Positions 43,818 through 51,712 of a stretch of 64,000 bases of DNA are shown here, piece after piece. How positions within the stretch are numbered: the first letter of the stretch is position 1; the number at the start of each line of letters is the position of its first letter. The DNA lies in the NCBI RefSeq assembly GCF_026967985.1, contig NZ_JAPVBJ010000006.1:1-64000 (forward strand), written 5' to 3'. The position numbers were made by a program, and so were the translations under genes. The notes beneath the pieces were generated by a model. It was not told the origin of the DNA, made no database searches, and saw nothing but the letters and a program-made list of their open reading frames with translations. The DNA is from Modestobacter sp. VKM Ac-2984. Lineage in GTDB: Bacteria; Actinomycetota; Actinomycetes; Mycobacteriales; Geodermatophilaceae.

Positions 43818-45423
43818 CGTGTTCGCCGCCGAGAGCGCGACCATCGGCGAGCCGGCGATCAACATCTCGATCTTCGGCGTCTTCGTGCTGATCACCCTGG
43901 TGATCACGTTCCGGGCCAGCCGCAACAACAAGAGCGCCGCCGACTACTACGCCGCCGGCCGCAACATCACCGGCACCCAGAACGGCCTGGCCATCGCCGG
44001 TGACTACCTCTCGGCGGCCTCGTTCCTGGGCATCGCCGGGGCGATCGCCATCTACGGCTACGACGGCTTCCTGTACTCGATCGGCTTCCTCGTCGCCTGG
44101 CTGGTGGCGCTGCTGCTGGTCGCGGAGCTGATGCGCAACACCGCCCGCTTCACCATGGCCGACGTGCTGGCCTTCCGGATGCGGCAGGGGCCGGTGCGCA
44201 CCGCGGCGGCCATCTCCACGCTGTTCGTCTCGCTCTTCTACCTGCTCGCCCAGATGGCCGGGGCCGGCGGCCTGGTCGCCCTGCTGCTGGGCGTCAGCGG
44301 CGCCGCGGCCGAGGCGATCGTCGTGGTCGTCGTCGGCGCGCTGATGATCTTCTACGTGCTGGTCGGCGGCATGCGCGGTACCACCTACGTGCAGATGATC
44401 AAGGCGACGCTGCTCATCGCCGGCGCCCTGGTCATGACGATCTGGGTGCTCGCCGAGTACGGCTTCAACCTGTCCTCCCTGCTCGGCGGCGCGGTCGCGT
44501 CGGAGGGCCAGCAGGTCCTGGAGCCCGGCGCCCAGTACGGGGTCTCGAACGCCACCCGGCTGGACTTCATCAGCCTCGCGCTGGCCCTGGTGCTCGGCAC
44601 CGCCGGGCTGCCGCACGTGCTGATGCGCTTCTACACCGTGCCGACCGCCAAGGACGCGCGGAAGTCCGTCGTCTGGGCCATCTGGCTCATCGGCGGCTTC
44701 TACCTGTTCAGCCTGGTCATCGGCTACGGCGCCGGTGCCCTGGTGGGCTCCGAGACGATCCTCGCCGCACCCGGTGGGGTCAACGCGGCGGCCCCGCTGC
44801 TGGCGTTCGAGCTCGGTGGCACGGTGCTGCTGGGCATCATCGCCGGCGTCGCCTTCGCCACGATCCTCGCGGTCGTGGCCGGCCTGACCATCACCGCGTC
44901 GGCGTCCTTCGCCCACGACGTCTACGCCTCGGTGCTCAAGAAGGGCGACGTCGACCCGAACGCGGAGGTCCGGGTCGCCCGGATCACCGCCGTCGTCATC
45001 GGTGCGGTCTCCATCGGCCTGGGCATCCTGGCGCTGCAGGCCGGGATCAACATCGCCTTCCTGGTGGCCCTGGCCTTCGCCGTGGCGGCCTCGGCCAACC
45101 TGCCGACGATCCTCTACACGCTCTTCTGGAAGAACTTCACCACCCAGGGCGCGCTGTGGTCGATCTACGGCGGGCTGATCGTCTGCATCGGCCTGATCAT
45201 CTTCTCGCCGGTCGTGTCGGGCTCGGAGACGGCGATGTTCTCCAACTTCGACATCGCGTGGTTCCCGCTGCGGAACCCGGGCCTGGTCTCCATCCCGCTG
45301 TCGTTCTTCCTCGGCTGGCTGGGCACGAAGGTCTCCAAGGAGAAGCCGGACGTCGACAAGTACGCCGAGCTCGAGGTCCGGTCGCTGACCGGCATCGGTG
45401 CCGAGAAGGCAGTCGCTCACTGA
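43810..45423 (+). CDS. actP: sodium:solute symporter, acetate permease ActP type
   Basis: The 537-residue protein has about thirteen membrane helices and the SSS-family segments SAADYYAAGRNITGTQNGLAIAGDYLSAASFLG, LIAGALVMTIWVL and GLPHVLMRFYTVPTAKDARKSVVWA. The last is diagnostic of the acetate/monocarboxylate branch. It imports acetate or another short carboxylate with sodium. The DUF485 partner and a CRP-like upstream site support carbon-source control. Hairpin copy 2 begins right after its TGA. Confidence 0.9.
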   Translation: MADVFAAESATIGEPAINISIFGVFVLITLVITFRASRNNKSAADYYAAGRNITGTQNGLAIAGDYLSAASFLGIAGAIAIYGYDGFLYSIGFLVAWLVALLLVAELMRNTARFTMADVLAFRMRQGPVRTAAAISTLFVSLFYLLAQMAGAGGLVALLLGVSGAAAEAIVVVVVGALMIFYVLVGGMRGTTYVQMIKATLLIAGALVMTIWVLAEYGFNLSSLLGGAVASEGQQVLEPGAQYGVSNATRLDFISLALALVLGTAGLPHVLMRFYTVPTAKDARKSVVWAIWLIGGFYLFSLVIGYGAGALVGSETILAAPGGVNAAAPLLAFELGGTVLLGIIAGVAFATILAVVAGLTITASASFAHDVYASVLKKGDVDPNAEVRVARITAVVIGAVSIGLGILALQAGINIAFLVALAFAVAASANLPTILYTLFWKNFTTQGALWSIYGGLIVCIGLIIFSPVVSGSETAMFSNFDIAWFPLRNPGLVSIPLSFFLGWLGTKVSKEKPDVDKYAELEVRSLTGIGAEKAVAH

Positions 45424-45425
45424 GA

Positions 45426-45484
45426 AAGGACCCTCCTGCCCCCCCACCGCTCGCACGCTCGCGGCGGGGCCCTGCAGGAGGGCC
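45426..45484 (+). repeat. dispersed hairpin element, copy 2 (stop-adjacent)
   Basis: AAGGACC begins two bases after the ActP stop. CCCTCCTGC (45431-45439) pairs perfectly with GCAGGAGGG (45474-45482). The interior carries the core CTCGCACGCTCGCGGCGGGG shared with copy 1. Compared with copy 1, five adjacent stem bases changed on both arms with pairing kept. The place and form fit a terminator for the DUF485-ActP operon; downstream to 45554 nothing else is seen. Confidence 0.75.
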
Positions 45485-45554
45485 GTTCCAGCACGTTGCG
45501 GTAGCGCGAGGCGCGTCCCCGGTGGGGGCGCGCCTCGCGTCGTCCCCGGGTGTC

Positions 45555-45896
45555 TCAGGCGGCAGCCGGGGCGGTGGCCGGCTCCTCCCGCGCTGCGGCG
45601 GGCAGGGCGGCGGGCTCGGGCAGGACGGCGTCGACGGCGACCGTCGCGGCGCTGACCGCACCGGCGGCGGAGCGGCGCCGACGGACGACGGAGCGGCTGA
45701 CCAGCCCGGCCAGCACCACGCAACCGGCGAGCACGTGCTGACCGGGGGCGAGGAGGGCGACGACGATCGCCGCGGCGTAGACCAGCGAGAGCAGCACCGT
45801 GGCGACGGGGAGCCGGCCGGCCAGGTGCAGGGCCGGCAGGCGGGGCAGGGACAGCCGGGGCAGGGAGAGGTGGGGGGCGGGGACGGGCAGGTGCAC
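45555..45896 (-). CDS. small membrane protein of unknown function
   Basis: This 113-residue protein starts at a GTG preceded by GGAGGT at a good distance. The N-terminus has a short repeat (HLSLPRLSLPRLPALHL), followed by two hydrophobic helices (PVATVLLSLVYAAAIVVALLAPG and HVLAGCVVLAGLVS), a basic RSVVRRRRS turn and an alanine-rich tail. I do not recognise a family. It may be a real but lineage-restricted gene. It stands between the convergent ActP operon and the Mn catalase gene. Confidence 0.6.
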   Translation of the reverse strand: MHLPVPAPHLSLPRLSLPRLPALHLAGRLPVATVLLSLVYAAAIVVALLAPGQHVLAGCVVLAGLVSRSVVRRRRSAAGAVSAATVAVDAVLPEPAALPAAAREEPATAPAAA

Positions 45897-46029
45897 GGCG
45901 GACCTCCAGCGGGTGCTCGGGCGCCCGCCGGGCCGGCGTCCCGGGTCCGCTGGGGAGCGGAGCCGGGACGCCGGCACGGCGACGGCGCAGCGGGCGTGCC
46001 CCCTGTGGCTGATCACAGGAGGCGACGCG

Positions 46030-46893
46030 TCACTTGAGGGCGTCCTTGGCCTTCTGGAGGATCCCCTGCATCGGCACCGGCGGGGTGCCGTACAGGCGCG
46101 GGTCGCCCGGCGGCAGGATCGGGGCGTCGGCGTTCGCCGCGATCGGCCGGGCGGTCAGCTGGTTGTCGGTGCCGTCCAGCGCCGGCCCGTTGGCCCAGCG
46201 GCCGTTGGCCGCATCGGGACCGTCGGAGGCGTCGAGGAACGCGTAGGCGAACTCCGGCGGCTCCTCGTCCAGCGGGAAGGCCGCCGGCACCGGGATGTTG
46301 TCCAGCCCGTCCGCCTTGAGCTCCTCGGCCGCGGCCAGCCACTGCATCTGGTGGTAGTGGTCCCGCGCGATCAGGAAGCGGAGGGTGTCCTTGACGCCCT
46401 TGTCGTCGGTCATGTTGTAGAGCCGGCTCACCTGCAGCCGGCCCATCATCTCGGCGGTGGCGTTGTAGTGGAAGTCGGCCATCAGGTTGCCGCTGGCGGT
46501 CACGTACCCGCCGCTCCACGGGAGGCCCATGCTGTCGCGGAAGTAGGCGCCGCCGCCGTTGACGATGGCGTGCTGCGGGTTGGCCTGCCCGTAGGCGGCA
46601 GCGCTCTCCTTCGAGTGGTCGGCCGAGTCGGGCTTGAGCGGCTGGTGGTCCAGCAGCCGGTCGATCAGCGTCACCAGGATCTCGACGTGCGCCAGCTCCT
46701 CGGTGCCGATGGCCAGCAGCATGTCCTTGTACTTGCCGGGCAGGCGGCAGTTCCAGCCCTGCAGGAGGTACTGGGTCGCGACGGTCATCTCGCCCCACTG
46801 ACCACCGAGCACCTCCTGGAGGCGGCGGGCGTAGTTGGCGTCGGGGCCGTCGGGCTTGGCCTCGTACTGCAGGGCGTGGGTGTGCGTGAACAC
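46030..46893 (-). CDS. manganese catalase
   Basis: The 287-residue enzyme breaks down hydrogen peroxide with a dimanganese centre. The four-helix bundle ligands are seen in GGQWGEMTVATQYLLQGWN, IGTEELAHVEIL, TASGNLMADFHYNATAEMMGRLQVSRLY and LIARDHYHQMQWLAAAEEL. Length and motifs fit the non-haem catalases of spores and soil bacteria. The GTG start follows GAGGGAGAA. It is monocistronic and suits a desiccation- and oxidation-tolerant lifestyle, together with the egt operon. Confidence 0.95.
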   Translation of the reverse strand: MFTHTHALQYEAKPDGPDANYARRLQEVLGGQWGEMTVATQYLLQGWNCRLPGKYKDMLLAIGTEELAHVEILVTLIDRLLDHQPLKPDSADHSKESAAAYGQANPQHAIVNGGGAYFRDSMGLPWSGGYVTASGNLMADFHYNATAEMMGRLQVSRLYNMTDDKGVKDTLRFLIARDHYHQMQWLAAAEELKADGLDNIPVPAAFPLDEEPPEFAYAFLDASDGPDAANGRWANGPALDGTDNQLTARPIAANADAPILPPGDPRLYGTPPVPMQGILQKAKDALK

Positions 46894-47009
46894 GGGCGTT
46901 CTCCCTCTGCGTCGGTCGCTGTCGCCGCCCTCGCGGTGACAACAGACAGATGCCCCCTCCCGGTGTCACCCCCGTGCCGTCCGCTGGCCCGCAGGGGCCG
47001 ACCTGTCCG

Positions 47010-47027
47010 GCCCTCCGGCAGGAGGGC
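47010..47027 (-). terminator. putative terminator after a histidine kinase gene
   Basis: GCCCTCC (47010-47016) pairs with GGAGGGC (47021-47027) around a GGCA tetraloop. It starts 5 bases past the stop of the minus-strand kinase gene. A weaker GGCCC/GGGCC hairpin lies about 10 bases further on. The stem is short, so the assignment rests mainly on position. Confidence 0.4.
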
Positions 47028-47032
47028 GTCCC

Positions 47033-47746
47033 TCACCGGTCCGGCAGGCGCACCACCAGCGTGAACGCGCCGTCGGCGCCCCGGGACCAGGCCAGCCGCC
47101 CGCCGAGCTCCCGGGTCTGCCGCTGCACCGACCACAGGCCCAGGCCGCTGAGGTCCACCGGTGGGGTCGTCCGGTTCAGGTGCCCCAGCACCTGGTCGGC
47201 CGGCACGCCCTGCTGGGTCACCGCGAGGTCGACCCACCCCTGCCGCCGGTCGACCCGCAGCCGGACCGGCTGGCCGCGGCCGTGCCGGTGGGCGTTCTCC
47301 AGCAGGTTGGTCAGGATCCGCTGGACCCGGGCGTCGGCCACGGTGACCGCGGCGGCGTCCGCGTCCAGCTCCACCTCCAGCTGGTGGTCGGGCAGCCCCG
47401 AGGCGCCCACCGAGGCGCGGACCACGTCGACCAGCTGCCGGACCCCGCGCCGTTCGGACGCACCCCCGGTCGCGTCCGCCGTGCGGAGCATGGAGGCGAG
47501 GTGCTGCGCCTGGCTGCGGGCCAGGTCGAGCAGCTCCGGCCGGCGTTCGTCGTCCTCCAGCCGGGCCAGCGCCGTCTCCAGGGCGGCCAGCGGGCTGCGC
47601 ATGTCGTGGCACAGCGCCCGCACCAGCGCATCGCCGGTGCTCACCGGCTCAGCGGCGGGCCGGGGGAGGTGGCTGCGCACCACGCGCAGCAGGTCGGTGA
47701 GCAGTCCGGGCAGTGTCGCAGGGTGTGTGTCGGCAGCGAGGGTCAC
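47033..47746 (-). CDS. soluble sensor histidine kinase
   Basis: This 237-residue kinase has a HisKA helix pair (ALVRALCHDMRSPLAALETALARLEDD, phosphoryl histidine near residue 48) and a HATPase_c domain (RILTNLLENAHRHG N-box, then DLSGLGLWSVQRQTRELGGRLAWSRG). No membrane segment or clear sensor domain precedes it, so the signal is cytoplasmic or comes from a partner. The GTG at 47746 has GGAGG five bases ahead and is preferred to 47752. It diverges from a response regulator gene 61 bases away, a likely cognate pair. Confidence 0.88.
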   Translation of the reverse strand: MTLAADTHPATLPGLLTDLLRVVRSHLPRPAAEPVSTGDALVRALCHDMRSPLAALETALARLEDDERRPELLDLARSQAQHLASMLRTADATGGASERRGVRQLVDVVRASVGASGLPDHQLEVELDADAAAVTVADARVQRILTNLLENAHRHGRGQPVRLRVDRRQGWVDLAVTQQGVPADQVLGHLNRTTPPVDLSGLGLWSVQRQTRELGGRLAWSRGADGAFTLVVRLPDR

Positions 47747-47807
47747 GGGCACCTCCGGGAGTGCGGTCGGTCAGCCACGCCGGGCGCAGCCGATCTCTGG
47801 GAGTGAC

Positions 47808-48509
47808 GTGGGAGGACTCGACGTCGGTGCCGCTGCTGAGCACCGTCCCCCCGTGGACGTGGTGGTGGTCGACGACCACCCGTTGTTCAGCCGAGGCCTG
47901 GAACTGCTGCTGCCGCCGGAGAGCGGCGGCCGGGTGCGGGTCGTGGGGACGACGGACGACGCCTCGGCCGGCGCGGCGCTGGTGCTCCGGCACAACGCCG
48001 ACGTGGCCGTCGTGGACCTGCACATGCCGCCCCCCGGGGGCACCCGGGCGATCGCGGCGATCCGCCGGGCACGGCCGATGACCCGGATCGTGGCGCTCTC
48101 CGGGCTGGCCGAGGCCGATGCGGCCCTGGAGGCGCTGCGGGCCGGGGCCAGCGGGTTCCTGCCGAAGACCGCCAGCCCCGAGGCGCTGGTCCGCCCGCTG
48201 CTCGCCGTCCTCGACGGCTGGTCGGTGATCCCCGAGTCGCTCCTGCGCCAACTGCTGGACGACGCGGCGCCCACCGCCGACCAGGGCATCGCCGCCCAGC
48301 TGACCGCCGACGACCGCCGGCTCTGGCGGCTGGTGGCCGCCGGCACCAGCACCGTCGACATCGCCACGACGCTGCACGTCTCCGAGCGCACCGTGAAGCG
48401 GCTGGTGGCCAACCTGCTCCGCCAGTTGCGGGTCTCCACCCGGGTGGAGGCGGCCGCGCTCGCCGGGCGGGTCGGGCTCGAGGCGACCGGATCCGGCACG
48501 GGACGCTGA
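47808..48509 (+). CDS. LuxR-type response regulator
   Basis: The 233-residue regulator has a receiver domain (VVVVDDHPLFSRGLELLL, VAVVDLHMPPPGG with the phosphoryl aspartate, IVALSG, GFLPKTASPEAL) and a LuxR-type helix-turn-helix (LTADDRRLWRLVAAGTSTVDIATTLHVSERTVKRLVANLL). The GTG at 47808 has GGGAG four bases ahead; a GTG at 47853 lacks any such site. The serine in IVALSG replaces the usual threonine equivalently. It is divergent from the kinase at 47033, so the short gap holds both promoters. Confidence 0.9.
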   Translation: MGGLDVGAAAEHRPPVDVVVVDDHPLFSRGLELLLPPESGGRVRVVGTTDDASAGAALVLRHNADVAVVDLHMPPPGGTRAIAAIRRARPMTRIVALSGLAEADAALEALRAGASGFLPKTASPEALVRPLLAVLDGWSVIPESLLRQLLDDAAPTADQGIAAQLTADDRRLWRLVAAGTSTVDIATTLHVSERTVKRLVANLLRQLRVSTRVEAAALAGRVGLEATGSGTGR

Positions 48510-48605
48510 GTGGTGCATCGGGAGGTGCATCACGCCCCGGCTACCCGGAGCGGCGCGGCGCACCCGCGGACCGTTCAGTTCCGGTTTACCGCGGCGCGTC
48601 GTGGC

Positions 48606-48611
48606 TAGGGT
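48606..48611 (+). promoter_or_regulatory. -10 box for a leaderless reductase transcript
   Basis: TAGGGT lies 6 bases before the ATG at 48618, and a possible -35 (TTTACC at 48585-48590) stands 15 bases further up. No Shine-Dalgarno site is present. This is one of several genes here whose start codon falls at the expected +1. Confidence 0.55.
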
Positions 48612-48617
48612 CCGCCC

Positions 48618-49727
48618 ATGCCTGCACGGATCGTCCTGCTCGGTGCCACCGGCCACACCGGCGGCCGGACGGCGGCCGCCCTGGCCGCCCGCGGCGCGCG
48701 CCCGGTGCTCGCCGGCCGTGATCCCGCCCGGCTCGCCGCCCTCGCCGACCGGCTCGGCGGCGCGGCCGGGCCGCTGGAGACCGCGGCCGCCGACGTCACC
48801 GACCAGGGATCGGTGCGCGCGCTGCTCGGTGCGGGCGACGTGCTGGTCACCACGGTGGGGCCGTTCCAGCGGTTGGGGGAGGCCGCCGTCGCCGCGGCCG
48901 CCGACGCCGGGGCGGTCTACCTGGACTCGACGGGGGAACCGCCCTTCCTGCGCCGGGTGTTCGAGGAGTTCGGGCCGCGGGCGCAGGCCTCGGGCGCGGT
49001 GCTGCTGACCGCCTTCGGCCACGACTACGTGCCCGGGGTGCTGGCCGGCGCGCTGGCCCTGGCCGAGGCCGGCGACCGGGCGTACCGGCTGGACGTCGGC
49101 TACGGCCTGGACGGCGGCGGCGGGGGGCAGGGCTTCTCCCGCGGCACGCTGGTCTCGCTGATCGGGGTGCTGCTGGAGCCGGGGCACGCCTGGCGCGGGG
49201 GCCGGCTGGTCGAGGAGCCGGCTGGGGTGCGGGACTGGCGGTTCGACGTCGCCGGCCGCACCCGCCGCGGGCTGTCGGTGGGCGGCTCGGAGCACCTCAC
49301 GCTGCCCGACCTGTCGCCGTCCCTGCGTGAGGTCGGCGTCTACCTGGCCTGGTTCGGCCCGGCGACGCCGGTCGCGCACCGGCTCGCGCCGTTGGGCCCG
49401 TGGCTGGGCCGGGTGCCCGGGGCCACGGCGCGGGTGGAGCAGTTCGCCGACCTGGTCGGGCGCCGGGTCGCCGACGCGCCGACGACCGAGGGGGAGGCCC
49501 GCACCCACGTCGTCGCCGAGGTGCGCGACCGGTCGGGGGAGCGGGTGGCCCGGGTGCGGCTCCGCGGCGGCGACCCCTACGGGATGACCGCGGACCTGCT
49601 GGCCTGGGGTGCGGTCCGGGCCGCCGACGGCGGGGTCCGGGGCGCCGGCGCCCTCGGCCCGGTGCAGGCCTTCGGGCTCGACGAGCTCACCGCGGGGGCG
49701 GCGGCCGCCGGGCTGCGGCCGGCGTGA
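48618..49727 (+). CDS. saccharopine dehydrogenase-like oxidoreductase
   Basis: The 369-residue protein has a Rossmann dinucleotide site (IVLLGATGHTGGRTAAALAARG) and the segment AGAVYLDSTGEPPFLRRVFEEFGPRAQASGAVLLTAFGHDYVPG of the saccharopine-dehydrogenase/trans-acting enoyl reductase family. Family members reduce enoyl lipids or remain uncharacterised, so no reaction is assigned. The stop overlaps the GTG of the GlmL-type gene (GTGA), which ties the two together although no joint pathway is known. Confidence 0.8.
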   Translation: MPARIVLLGATGHTGGRTAAALAARGARPVLAGRDPARLAALADRLGGAAGPLETAAADVTDQGSVRALLGAGDVLVTTVGPFQRLGEAAVAAAADAGAVYLDSTGEPPFLRRVFEEFGPRAQASGAVLLTAFGHDYVPGVLAGALALAEAGDRAYRLDVGYGLDGGGGGQGFSRGTLVSLIGVLLEPGHAWRGGRLVEEPAGVRDWRFDVAGRTRRGLSVGGSEHLTLPDLSPSLREVGVYLAWFGPATPVAHRLAPLGPWLGRVPGATARVEQFADLVGRRVADAPTTEGEARTHVVAEVRDRSGERVARVRLRGGDPYGMTADLLAWGAVRAADGGVRGAGALGPVQAFGLDELTAGAAAAGLRPA

Positions 49728-51019
49728 CCCTGCTCGCCTGCGTCGACATCGGCTCCACCTGGACCAAGGCGGCGCTGGTCGAGCCGGCCACCGGGCGGCT
49801 GGTCGACACACGCCAGGCGCCGACGACGCCGGGGGACGTGGTGGCCGGCGTCCTGGCCGCGACGGAGGGGTGGGACGCGCCGGTGCGCGCCTGTTCCAGC
49901 GCCGGCGGGGGACTGCGGCTGGCGGTCGTCGGCTACGAGGAGCTGATCAGCGCGGAGGCCGGGCACCGGGCCGCCCTCTCCGCCGGCGCCCGCGTGGTGC
50001 ACGTGGCCGCGGGCCGGCTGGACGCCGCGGCGCTCGGGCAGCTGGCGGCCGCCGCCCCGGACGTCGTCCTGCTGGTCGGCGGCACGGACGGCGGCGACGC
50101 CACCGTGCTGCGGCACAACGCCGCCGCCCTGGCGGCCCCGCTGCAGGGTCCCGGCGCGAGCCCGCGAGGGCTGGGGGGCAGTGGGGTCCTTCCTCGGTCC
50201 GTCCCGGTGGTCGTGGCCGGGAACGCGGCGGTCCGGGCTGAGGTCTGCGCCGTCCTGGCGGCGGCCGGGACCCCGGTCACCCCGGCCGACAACGTGCTCC
50301 CCGACATCGGGCGGCTGGCCCCGGAGTCGGCCCGCGCGGCGATCCGCGACGTCTTCCTGACCCACGTGATCGGCGGGGCCCGGCTGTCGGCGGACCCGCG
50401 GCTGAGCCGGTGGGTTCGGGCGGTCACGCCGGACGCGGTGCTCGACGGCGTGGCGGCGCTGGCGGAGCTGCGGGCCGGCGTGGAGGCCCCGGGCGTGCTG
50501 GTGCTCGACGTCGGTGGGGCGACGACCGACGTGTACTGCGTGCCGGCCGTCGACGCCGAGCAGGCGTCGCTGCACCGGGCGGCGGTCGGGGTGCCGGCCC
50601 GGCGGCGCACCGTGGAGGGCGACCTGGGGGTGCACGCCAGCGCCGACGCGCTGCGGCAGGCGGCCGGGGGTGAAGGGCTGTCCGCACCCGGGGACGATCC
50701 GCTGGCCCTCGGCGAGGCCGCGGCGGTGGTGGCGCTGCGCCGGCACCTGCGGGCCGAGGCGGCCTACGGCCCGGGCGGTGCGAGTGCGCGCGGGGTCGGG
50801 CTGGTGGTGCTCTCCGGCGGGGTCTTCCGGCACGCGCCGACGGCGGCGACGGCCGCGGTGGTGCAGCGGGTGGCGGCCGACCGTGGCGGGGCCGGTGGGG
50901 TGCTGGCCGGCGCGCGGGTGGTCGTGGACGGCCGGTACGTGCTGGCCGCGGCCGGCCTGCTCGCCCCGGACGCCCCGGCGGCGGCGTCCGGACTGCTCAC
51001 CGGCCTCCTCGACGGTTGA
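49724..51019 (+). CDS. GlmL/MutL-type ATPase carrying a hairpin-element insertion
   Basis: The 431-residue ASKHA-fold ATPase has the phosphate-1 motif VDIGSTWTKAALVEP, LLVGGTDGGDATVLRHNAAAL, PVVVAGNAAVR, PADNVLPDIG and VLVLDVGGATTDVYCVPAV. These are marks of GlmL, the putative reactivating factor of coenzyme B12-dependent glutamate mutase. No mutase subunit gene is near. Residues about 137-157 (PLQGPGASPRGLGGSGVLPR) are encoded by hairpin copy 4 in frame and interrupt the usual NAAALA-VPVVVAGN connection. The protein may still fold, since the insert falls in a loop. Confidence 0.83.
   Translation: MTLLACVDIGSTWTKAALVEPATGRLVDTRQAPTTPGDVVAGVLAATEGWDAPVRACSSAGGGLRLAVVGYEELISAEAGHRAALSAGARVVHVAAGRLDAAALGQLAAAAPDVVLLVGGTDGGDATVLRHNAAALAAPLQGPGASPRGLGGSGVLPRSVPVVVAGNAAVRAEVCAVLAAAGTPVTPADNVLPDIGRLAPESARAAIRDVFLTHVIGGARLSADPRLSRWVRAVTPDAVLDGVAALAELRAGVEAPGVLVLDVGGATTDVYCVPAVDAEQASLHRAAVGVPARRRTVEGDLGVHASADALRQAAGGEGLSAPGDDPLALGEAAAVVALRRHLRAEAAYGPGGASARGVGLVVLSGGVFRHAPTAATAAVVQRVAADRGGAGGVLAGARVVVDGRYVLAAAGLLAPDAPAAASGLLTGLLDG
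50134..50193 (-). repeat. dispersed hairpin element, copy 4 (inside a coding region)
   Basis: Read on the minus strand it shows AAGGACC, the core CTCGCGGGCTCGCG and a GGGGCC end, as in copies 1 to 3. The outer arms are 50136-50144 (CCCCGCTGC) and 50178-50186 (GCAGTGGGG), paired through one G-T wobble on the plus strand. The core has more changes than the others, consistent with an older copy. It lies antisense within the GlmL-type gene and keeps the frame open across about 20 codons. Confidence 0.65.
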
Positions 51020-51031
51020 GCGCGGCCGCGG

Positions 51032-51673
51032 TCAGCCGACCCGGATGCCCAGCTCGGCCGCCATCCCGGCGGACCAGCCGGCCAGCTGGGCGGTGTTGAT
51101 CGTGCAGCCGCGCAGGTCGGCCACGCCGTCGAGCCGGGTCACCTCGGCGCCGCGCAGGTCGACCGAACGGCTGCGGGCGCCGCTGAGCACGAGCGACTCC
51201 ACCGTGCAGTCGAGGAGCCGCAGGTCGCGCAGGTCTGCGCCGGTGAGGTCCAGCTCGCCCACGGTGCACCCGGTGAGGGTGACGTCGACCAGGGTGGCGC
51301 CCCGCAGGTCGAGGAAGTCCACCTTCACCTCCTGCAGGGCCACCCGGCTGAGCTCGGCGCCGTGTGCGGTGACCGCGCCGAACCGTCCGCCGTCGACCAC
51401 GACGTCCAGCAGTGTCGCGTCGACGAGCGACCAGCCGGCCGCCCGCAGGTCGGCGAGCAGGCACGTGGCGAACCGGGCCCGGTCGAAGGGCACGCCGTCG
51501 AGGTCGCACCCGGCCAGCGCGCACTCCAGGAAGGAGGCGCCGGTCGCGTCCCCGGTGAGCTCCAGACCGGTGAACCGCAGGCCGTCGGCGCTGCCGGCGC
51601 CGGTGAGCTGTGGCCCCGGCGCCTCCTCCAGGGGCGGGAGGAGGGTCTCGAGGTCGCTTCCGTCGATCGGCAC
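51032..51673 (-). CDS. pentapeptide-repeat protein
   Basis: The 213-residue protein consists largely of degenerate A(D/N)LXX repeats (for example FLECALAGCDLDGVPFDRARF, FLDLRGATLVDVTLTGC, LDLTGADLRDLRLLDCTV, SVDLRGAEVTRLDGVADLRGC), which should form a right-handed beta helix. Such proteins may protect gyrase or act as scaffolds; nothing here points to one role. The GTG start at 51673 has no strong Shine-Dalgarno site. It converges on the GlmL-type gene with a 12-base gap. Confidence 0.85.
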   Translation of the reverse strand: MPIDGSDLETLLPPLEEAPGPQLTGAGSADGLRFTGLELTGDATGASFLECALAGCDLDGVPFDRARFATCLLADLRAAGWSLVDATLLDVVVDGGRFGAVTAHGAELSRVALQEVKVDFLDLRGATLVDVTLTGCTVGELDLTGADLRDLRLLDCTVESLVLSGARSRSVDLRGAEVTRLDGVADLRGCTINTAQLAGWSAGMAAELGIRVG

Positions 51674-51712
51674 GGGGCCATCCTGGCCCGGCCGACCGTC
51701 CGCCGGGGAGGG

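Noticed and set aside
43696-45723. A 675-codon minus-strand frame opposite ActP
   Set aside because: It shadows the symporter and runs through hairpin copy 2; rich in D, G, R and H with no motif.
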